This document shows, piece after piece, positions 40,501 through 44,587 of a stretch of 44,587 bases of DNA. Position numbers and translations under genes: made by a program. The stretch spans positions 1 through 44,587 of the forward strand of contig JAFZHY010000010.1 of assembly GCA_017554615.1 (NCBI GenBank). Direction: 5' to 3'. The notes beneath the pieces are model-generated. The model had not been told where the DNA came from. It did not search any database and was given only the letters and a program-made list of their open reading frames with translations. The stretch's first letter is position 1; each line of letters opens with the position of its first letter. This DNA comes from Clostridia bacterium. Lineage in GTDB: Bacteria; Bacillota; Clostridia; UMGS1840; HGM11507.

Positions 40501-41839
40501 TGTCTTTAACAGGTTCTTCTATAACTTCTTTACCTGTTTTGGTTATAACATTTTTAACTGCTTTTCCGCCTTTCCACAATTTGCTAAGTCCCCACTCAAG
40601 ACCGAATTCAACAAGACCTGATGCAACAGCAGTATTATTTGCAAGAACTTTTGCATCATTTATATCAAGCTTATTTTCCTGAAGGTTTTTAACATATTCC
40701 TGACCTGCAGTTTGTTCATACATATAAAGTCCGCTTGTTGCAGCAGAGCCTATTCTGACACCTTCTACAACGTTGCCGACTGCATAACCTATAAGTCCGC
40801 CGACAATTGCACCAGGTATTTGTGCAATTGTCTGATTGATAAACTGAGGCGCATATCCGGATATGGATGCAACGCTTTGTTTGAATTCGGAATTTTCATT
40901 ATTAAATGTTGCTTTACTGTTATTTACAATGTTATCCTGAAGTTTTTGATATACTTCGACTGCTTCCATATCGTCCGTTTTATTTGCAAATGCTTTATAA
41001 CCTGCTTTGCCTATTCTTTCATTTATGTCGCCTGTTCTGTAGTTACCTGCTATCCATCCGCCCAAGTTATCATTATATGTATTATCATAATGTTTTTCGG
41101 CATATTTATATGCATCTGATTTACTTTGATGCAATTGGATTTGACCTGTTGTTTCTTTTGATTTTTCTCTGTATTCAGGAATAACATATCCTCTATGACT
41201 GTGTGGATTTTGTTTTCCTGCCCATTTATAATAATCATTCAGTTTGTCAAATTTAAAGGCAAGAGACCTGTTTTCCTCTATTCCCGACTGAAAGTCTATG
41301 CTTCCGTCTTCATTAAGATTAACACCTTTTGTATGCTTTGCAAGTTCAATAAGTATATTTCCGTATTCTTTTGCAATACTTTCTGCCTGTTCTTTGGTTA
41401 TATCCACTTCATTGTAAGGCTTTGACAATCCTCTTTCCCTGAATGCTCTCGGATTATTTGATTTTGTTTGAGAACTTAAGAAACTATCAAGTTTTTGCCC
41501 TACTTCTTTTTCCTGTTCGGTATAGTATTCAAAACTGCCAAATTCGGGAAGAGAGGGATTATACGCTCTTTTTTGGTTATATTCATCTCTTTTTTTATCC
41601 TCATTGGCTTTTATTATAAACTGTTTCTGATATGCCACATTGTTTCTCGGGCCTTGTGTTATATCAAAATTTACATCAGTTGTTTTCGGCACTGTTACCA
41701 AAGCAGGAGAATTTTTACCCTGCACACCTAAATTATTAAACTTTGACTTTGATTCCTTATTTTCAATTATAGTTTTTTTCTTTTTATCCCAGTCGTAAAT
41801 TTCATTTTTTTTAGCTCTTTCAACAAAAACATTAGCCAT
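34547..41839 (-). CDS. Giant phage polyvalent protein (candidate ejected virion protein)
   Basis: A 2430-residue protein. In order it shows a charged N-terminus; glycine-rich hydrophobic stretches near 330-375 and 535-560; a MuF-C/BECR nuclease-like region near 700-815 (DKNIVEHIIKRHGKDG, then VIYSKKINGTFYVVQAVPE); a zincin-like peptidase with HELTH at 980-984; an LPD3-like region near 1230-1280 (GWDYYETHFCLDN, NGKDYFYDLNNI); a coiled coil near 1785-1840; and an LPD38-like C-terminus from about 2000. Large polyvalent proteins with these pieces are packaged in virions and enter the cell with phage DNA. The ATG at 41839 follows AAAGGTGA. Domain names are from memory of sequence patterns. Confidence 0.82.
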   Translation of the reverse strand: MANVFVERAKKNEIYDWDKKKKTIIENKESKSKFNNLGVQGKNSPALVTVPKTTDVNFDITQGPRNNVAYQKQFIIKANEDKKRDEYNQKRAYNPSLPEFGSFEYYTEQEKEVGQKLDSFLSSQTKSNNPRAFRERGLSKPYNEVDITKEQAESIAKEYGNILIELAKHTKGVNLNEDGSIDFQSGIEENRSLAFKFDKLNDYYKWAGKQNPHSHRGYVIPEYREKSKETTGQIQLHQSKSDAYKYAEKHYDNTYNDNLGGWIAGNYRTGDINERIGKAGYKAFANKTDDMEAVEVYQKLQDNIVNNSKATFNNENSEFKQSVASISGYAPQFINQTIAQIPGAIVGGLIGYAVGNVVEGVRIGSAATSGLYMYEQTAGQEYVKNLQENKLDINDAKVLANNTAVASGLVEFGLEWGLSKLWKGGKAVKNVITKTGKEVIEEPVKDTASKIVKGLVKRGMSEKGAKIAVESAKNVGKLFLNSFGEGSEEWLQSGMEITSSKYAKQGKILNVFEIFEKSLDFSHYTKEELGMMNDSFKAGMVIGIFSGGVKAATFGTANKIAETVNNKDMGNTIKDLSFSGEVIKKAVDYAKTSGVEENIRLASQIEEKDIKDISSETLGKLAKNAIKDGVNIFKLNETTAENNSTSVELSKDISEYPYDMQTVIKDYVEYGNPRIREFINNVIQGTAGKRIYLENVTSRAVGKIKELLNLNVENYKVSLDKNIVEHIIKRHGKDGLADKSMADISDFERIQYVLNNFDNIEYGGKSSAFTTIDENGNTRLADTVIYSKKINGTFYVVQAVPETKNKTLRIVSAYINKNGVSQVSNSITPEETSKTPTANTPINNSLSQPDNTVNNSYMQNSQNDTETRKIISSLSRVMGGAVISETNIKALIANPEIFEIYSGVEIKGNAETTIRNYLETKRKENSRANSIIAAISDKTGLAFEYDVTLPVEIAGFYDARNKKIVLNPAHKKALDYAVVHELTHFVENKKGYGAYRKSLLKSNAYQEFLIENNYADEKEFRTQLEKDYKEVYSNLSKEEFNEAIDYEIAGKISEYLINSEPAALKRLANKDTGIKAVFRDIMEFFEEIIHKLSGNSEKAYAMKMARKFRELAGDNDVVKGKDYIRYSIHNIKGFGDIVFLDKKLINASSFNSHKEAIKKFFVDNLKDKEITILESKDVVNIDQIGKYLYPGEKVERYSEKLTAIEILSDIVKIGRNKKHSKDLIVDGKIKNHAGYDASNGWDYYETHFCLDNTGIVYGGTVVVRKSKNGKDYFYDLNNIREVGYQDELKNYPVKYGQTSLEDNIPHKKPIVNNNSMQDTKKYSITKDSGTSESKTVEKFEAQNRTMLISRNDSVSKIEDIRHKVSQKIFKEFSIPVNQRTELKSLINSALKKVEQGNTPSDVITSSLFNLLEKNSKVVDDSIYNEYKELKELIKTTKLHFSEEVRRDFPEAESFRRANMGRLLLNHNEGRGIDDFYQELCNSYPDVFSDEVINSADQLREISDVIKSISKENMSVIEAGEKEGLTREYFEGILKSAFDEYFISNFENEVRKGSDKITNKQKHKYIELKSGRPYSELTELEMNDYNSKLNKEIENFKNDKDIDTVEKILNMVDKKSNNIIDTTEYIELFEDVPDIDSYTLENFQTVPAQFIKGNQLGMTFDGKDIYRNNDMVSNKSKVVRNWLGNLIERPLEDAKGDYVDRLKDKVNYVYNTIVKDLGIKMGSKESAAVQWYGEGVKPQKKGTPVSYTLQDLKTEFPEKWEDIVKADKLLRKMYNDYIDEINTVLKQIYPNVEKDVEKLQKSIDTLNEKKDSLDKETRKKANEKIKELEERIDNLYTNRRLRPRKDYYRHFQEQGGGVSSLMNILKTDIQISPDLIKISENTKPLTKWWGALQHRQGDKNYKADGVGAILNYIPNAEYKINIEPFIGHMRKVINSFIKDTTLTKNANGYIQFLIEWTNDLAGKTNASDRSVQNKLSRKIMNVVGWVGGRARANAIVGNLRTAVVQVFNLPNAAMYIKNPLDWGNGIKTMVLDIKSGNNIINQSVFLKERYLDDVFSKFKKGIKYTPAKLCNLMLTAGDKAATTYIWYSAYSEGVRKKLENPVLYADRTTRRSVAGRGIGELPLMQKSKVIQAIAPFQVEVANTWEIMKEKGKQGDLIAFLLYSASAWALNSLAELVFGDKVIPDIVDIISDMIDKFKDDEPIHKNIGQATLRASGGIMSSMPYASVIASAVIPDEELRGEIFGDDDPSRYGVGVFGLEQITNMVAKTIAGTIEEDDIVDFAASYLLPYGGKQIARTYKGVKDISAGGSYTNKGQLRFPITTAGDKTKTLMFGAYSTKKGQEYLEKLKPLGDKQTKIFKQMLNLHNGRKYQDEIFYTFKGYSEYKKQLGKTILSKKEREKYVNTMSPLHDMPDSQHIRVWFINNVDSQEKNK

Positions 41840-41850
41840 CAAAATCACCT

Positions 41851-43008
41851 TTATTCTTCTTTATTTTTGCCTTCTATTTTAAGAATCTGTTCATTAATAT
41901 TTTTAACATACTCTTTAATCTTTTCATCAGCCTCTTTAGATGTATAACCTGATTCAATTAAAGCATCTTTAATATATCTTATGGTAGGGCCATGATTTAT
42001 TTTATCACGTGCAGCATATATAGGATTAGTGTTTTCATCCCATCCATTATAGAAATAACCATCTCCATTTATATTCTCTGGGGAATAGAGCCAATGAGAA
42101 ATATCTGTATCGATACGGCTTTTAAGCAGTTGTTTATTAACAGTTTCATTTCCCGAGCCACTTCCACCTGAATTCTTTGGCATAAAACTTTGTTTATATA
42201 TATTTTCGTTAAAAGTCTTTCCGTCTTCAGTTACTATTCCAAGGTCTAAGTATGGATTGTAATTTCCCGCTGATGCGGCAAGTTGTGCTTTTGTTAATGT
42301 ATTTGCTTCATTATCTTTATTTACTTGATATTCCCACTGCTTGTTGTTTTGTTCAACATTGTAGTCCCATTGTTTTTTCTGCCAGTCCATATTATCGTTA
42401 TACTGTTTTTCTCCAAATTTAAGGTTTAGAAGTTGTAGAAATTCTGCAGGTTTATTTTGCATCAAACTACTATAATACTGTGCAATTTGCTGTGCACCCT
42501 GTTGCTTAACATTTTCTATCTGACTATCCAGGTCATAAACAGCATTATTTTTTGCCTCCATAAGAGATTTTAGTTGTTGACTGTATTCAGAAGTTATGTT
42601 AGAAACAGCAGTCTCTCCTGCTCCATTTCCATACAGTCCGAGTTTTGCCATTGTTTCGGGCAAATCTCTTAAGTTGTTATCTTTATCCTTTACAAGAGAT
42701 TTATAAGCATCTTTATAACTGTTTTCAATATTTCTCCTGTTCTTGTTCAAAGAAGATACTGTACCCTCAACCTGCTGATTTACTAAATTTTTGTATGCAT
42801 CATATCCGTCATTATGCATACTGTTAATTTTTTGTAACGTGTTTTCCCCATAAAATTCTTCTTTAGGCTCTGTCGCGGGGACAGAGCCTAAAGATGAGGT
42901 AACAGGTTTATAATTCAAAGAACTATCCTTTAGTTTATTAGCACCAACAATCAAATTACTTTGCTTCTTTTTATTATTTTCAGGTCCATAAGCATTAAAT
43001 GTTGTCAT
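41851..43008 (-). CDS. Gln/Asn-rich coiled-coil phage protein, likely virion component
   Basis: A 385-residue protein I do not recognise by family name. Residues about 55-190 are helical and coiled-coil prone (NSMHNDGYDAYKNLVNQQ), with a conserved-looking GLYGNGAGETAVSNI near 132-146. Residues about 200-245 are a Trp/Gln/Asn repeat-like stretch (MDWQKKQWDYN, EQNNKQWEYQV) resembling internal head or ejection proteins. The last 120 residues are mixed. AAGGGTG precedes the ATG. It lies 11 bases before the giant polyvalent gene, so the two are cotranslated and may be partners in the virion. Confidence 0.65.
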   Translation of the reverse strand: MTTFNAYGPENNKKKQSNLIVGANKLKDSSLNYKPVTSSLGSVPATEPKEEFYGENTLQKINSMHNDGYDAYKNLVNQQVEGTVSSLNKNRRNIENSYKDAYKSLVKDKDNNLRDLPETMAKLGLYGNGAGETAVSNITSEYSQQLKSLMEAKNNAVYDLDSQIENVKQQGAQQIAQYYSSLMQNKPAEFLQLLNLKFGEKQYNDNMDWQKKQWDYNVEQNNKQWEYQVNKDNEANTLTKAQLAASAGNYNPYLDLGIVTEDGKTFNENIYKQSFMPKNSGGSGSGNETVNKQLLKSRIDTDISHWLYSPENINGDGYFYNGWDENTNPIYAARDKINHGPTIRYIKDALIESGYTSKEADEKIKEYVKNINEQILKIEGKNKEE

Positions 43009-43029
43009 AATTTCAACACCCTTTCATTA

Positions 43030-43338
43030 CTAACTGTTAACATATTCTTTAAGTTTCACATTTTTTTCTATTTGTGCTTTCATTTCTACCAAAGCATTAT
43101 CTATCATCTTCGAGAAAAGAGAAAATGGCAGTATTTTCGAAACAAAAGGGAATGCATATATAAATTCATCATATACTTGTCTTAATTTAAGTTGTCCCAT
43201 TTTTGAGCCTAAATTCTTTTCCGCCTCAATAACTGCATAAAGCAACCATTCTTTTATATTTTTTCTTTCGTTTATTACGAAAAAGATAATACCAACTAGA
43301 GATAAAATTATTAAAATAATATTATGTAATTTATTCAT
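43030..43338 (-). CDS. LL-H-type holin-like phage protein
   Basis: A 102-residue protein with one N-terminal membrane segment (LHNIILIILSLVGIIFFVI). A soluble part contains WLLYAVIEAEKNLGSKMGQLKLRQVYDEF (split near residues 31-59). The AE-x-x-LG-x-x-x-GQLKLR-x-VYD pattern recurs in Clostridia phages in the holin LL-H group and is found beside endolysins. The start overlaps the upstream holin-like gene by 8 bases. It is the last lysis-cassette gene before the coiled-coil virion protein. The holin role is inferred from family and position. Confidence 0.65.
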   Translation of the reverse strand: MNKLHNIILIILSLVGIIFFVINERKNIKEWLLYAVIEAEKNLGSKMGQLKLRQVYDEFIYAFPFVSKILPFSLFSKMIDNALVEMKAQIEKNVKLKEYVNS

Positions 43339-43534
43339 TTTCTTTCCTACTTCCTTGTATCTTTATTTTTGCAAGTTGCCATAACTCCACAGTTGTAAAA
43401 CCAAACCATGCACCAATTAAAGCAACAGGTTCTGAATTTGTTTTTTTAAATAAATATAAAACTCCAATTGTAAAGCAAGTGTTTGCTATTATTACAAACG
43501 CTACAACCAGTTTGGAAAATAAACCTTTTTTCAT
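43331..43534 (-). CDS. Small two-segment holin-like protein
   Basis: A 67-residue membrane protein with two hydrophobic segments (residues about 8-29 and 35-53) separated by KKTNSEP. The short basic N-terminus MKKGLFSK and charged tail GSRKENE fit class II-type holins. The pattern SEPVALIGAWFGFTTVELWQLAKIK is common in phages of Clostridia. It overlaps the XhlA-like gene by 4 bases (ATGA). With the neighbours it would permeabilise the membrane so the amidase can reach peptidoglycan. Confidence 0.68.
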   Translation of the reverse strand: MKKGLFSKLVVAFVIIANTCFTIGVLYLFKKTNSEPVALIGAWFGFTTVELWQLAKIKIQGSRKENE

Positions 43535-43902
43535 TTTAAAAACACCCCTGCTATATATCCGCCTATTGCCGCTATAATTGAGGTAAGAAGGCTAGTTATT
43601 ACCAGTTCCCAGCGTTTGCCCGGTTTTGATTTAATTTCTTCAATATCATCTGTGTTCTTAGTTATTGAATTTTTCATATTTTCAAAGTCGTGTGTATGCT
43701 GGCAAGGTGGAGTCTGATGTGTTTTTTCTTCAAGTTTTTCCATCTTTTCGTTCATCTTATCAGTGCTTTCTTTTAATGAGTGAATTGCTTCTGTAAGAGA
43801 ATATATGCTATTGACAACTTCCTTCATTTCATCAATTCTTTTATGCGCTGATTTAAGGCTGCTTTCAATTTCACCTAACTTATGCATTACTTCATTTTCC
43901 AT
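43531..43902 (-). CDS. XhlA-like (hemolysin XhlA) phage protein
   Basis: A 123-residue protein. The N-terminal 90 residues form a coiled coil (SSLKSAHKRIDEMKEVVNS, TDKMNEKMEKLEEKTHQ) with a CQHTHDF interruption near 68-74. The C-terminus is one membrane segment (WELVITSLLTSIIAAIGGYIAG) after the basic KPGKR. This is the layout of XhlA, which works with a holin and endolysin in Bacillus phage PBSX. GAGGGG precedes the ATG. It lies 15 bases after the amidase gene. Confidence 0.72.
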   Translation of the reverse strand: MENEVMHKLGEIESSLKSAHKRIDEMKEVVNSIYSLTEAIHSLKESTDKMNEKMEKLEEKTHQTPPCQHTHDFENMKNSITKNTDDIEEIKSKPGKRWELVITSLLTSIIAAIGGYIAGVFLK

Positions 43903-43917
43903 TTTCAGTACCCCTCT

Positions 43918-44587
43918 TTACTTATTCGCAAGTTTATGGAAAACCCAGTATAATTTACTGTTTTTCTTTTTTTCAATGTCTAAAAGATTTATAAATTCCT
44001 TTTCATTTTCCACACTGTCAAAACTTATTCCATATTTCCATTTAAGAGCATAGTCTATATCATTGGCCGAAGAAATATTGTTTAACATAGTTTTAAACTC
44101 CTTCCATAATTCATCATTTTCAACAAATGGCGCGGGACAGTTTTTCCCGGTAACATCATAATGTCTTATAACATTCTCTGCAGAAATACCATATTGTTTC
44201 ATCAGTTCTTTTGTAAACAAAACAGCATTTAAAACAGTCTCACGTTTAAAATAATAATTACCAAAATTAACATTCCCTATTTTTTTATCATTCCTTAAAT
44301 TACCGTTATATCGAGAACACATCTCAATTCCTATACTGTTAGAATTTCTGCATTTATTATGCTTATATACTTTGCTTCCACAGTGCCATGCAGTATCCTT
44401 TTCTTCTACTGACTTACATATTTCTTTTTCATCTACAAAATAATGCGCAGAAGATGAAAGGTTGGGAGTATTGGAATAATAGTCTATATTATCTTTGGCA
44501 GTATCACCGTTATTTGCTGTATAATGGATAACTATGTATTTTATTTTCTCGCTTCTTCCCTTTTTGAAATTTGTATGATTAGCCTCT
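43918..44587 (-). CDS. N-acetylmuramoyl-L-alanine amidase endolysin (5' end beyond window)
   Basis: The frame stays open to the window edge and 222 residues are visible; the ATG at 44322 is internal. It is an amidase_2 (T7 lysozyme-like) enzyme that cleaves between MurNAc and L-Ala. The first visible residues are ANHTNFKKGRSEKIKYIVIHYTAN, split here by the zinc histidine of VIHYTAN. Other motifs are SAHYFVDE, DTAWHCGS, SIGIEMCSRY and RHYDVTGKNCPAPF with the second zinc histidine and the cysteine ligand. A short C-terminal extension (about 70 residues, DIDYALKWKYGI) may bind the wall. It is the first lysis gene. Confidence 0.9.
   Translation of the reverse strand, partial: EANHTNFKKGRSEKIKYIVIHYTANNGDTAKDNIDYYSNTPNLSSSAHYFVDEKEICKSVEEKDTAWHCGSKVYKHNKCRNSNSIGIEMCSRYNGNLRNDKKIGNVNFGNYYFKRETVLNAVLFTKELMKQYGISAENVIRHYDVTGKNCPAPFVENDELWKEFKTMLNNISSANDIDYALKWKYGISFDSVENEKEFINLLDIEKKKNSKLYWVFHKLANK

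Noticed and set aside
40712..41119. Plus-strand 135-codon frame opposite the giant phage gene
   Set aside because: Cys/Phe/Tyr/Ile-rich antisense translation without a ribosome site. The opposite strand has clear domain motifs.

Overview
The window is AT-rich chromosomal DNA from an anaerobic, spore-forming member of the Clostridia (Bacillota), with the late end of a prophage on the right. The evidence is spoIIM-xerD-dacF in their usual clostridial order, two [FeFe]-hydrogenase maturases (HydG, HydF), strong AGGAGG/GGGGTG ribosome sites, and promoters close to the consensus TTGACA-17-TATAAT. The exact genus cannot be read from the sequence. A secreted beta-helix polysaccharide-type enzyme suggests a plant-fibre or gut habitat, which is inference.

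Left part (1-8.2 kb): acpP lies behind a structured-looking leader. A minus-strand operon follows (DUF6062-type Cys protein, 8-oxoguanine glycosylase, DAHP synthase, acyl-ACP thioesterase). Divergent from it is an orphan radical SAM/SPASM gene. Then comes the sporulation and cell-wall block spoIIM, xerD, dacF, mscL. spoIIM has a good sigma-E-like promoter and xerD has its own sigma-A promoter.

Middle (8.5-19.2 kb): a long minus-strand operon runs from a consensus promoter at 15.3 kb: metA (acetyl type, E111), split transketolase, a GNAT, hydG, a Gfo/Idh dehydrogenase and a QueH-GNAT fusion. Upstream is a second operon (AEC transporter, two small membrane proteins, trmB), divergent from an NADP-type secondary alcohol dehydrogenase. 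Two copies of a roughly 200-bp repeat, each carrying a different inserted hairpin element, flank this middle region.

19.4-33.9 kb: a small envelope module (VanZ-like, DUF5067 lipoprotein-like, membrane protein) sits opposite an XRE regulator with a 17-bp inverted-repeat operator. Then come a DegT aminotransferase / membrane protein / B12-radical SAM operon; a malate-oxidising operon (Ldh-family dehydrogenase, malic enzyme, zinc-ribbon protein); a divergent three-gene run of small unknown proteins with a possible sporulation promoter; a 1007-residue secreted beta-helix protein behind a dense set of dyads; and an AraC regulator followed by hydF.

34.1-44.6 kb: tRNA-Ser(UGA) and tRNA-Ser(GCU) share one consensus promoter. 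Immediately beyond the second tRNA begins the late end of a prophage, read towards the tRNA: amidase endolysin (cut by the window edge), XhlA-like protein, two holin-like proteins, a Gln/Asn-rich coiled-coil virion candidate, and a giant 2430-residue polyvalent protein with nuclease-like, zinc-peptidase-like, LPD3-like and LPD38-like regions. The tRNA-Ser(GCU) 3' end is the likely attachment site. The giant protein is the most unusual gene in the window.
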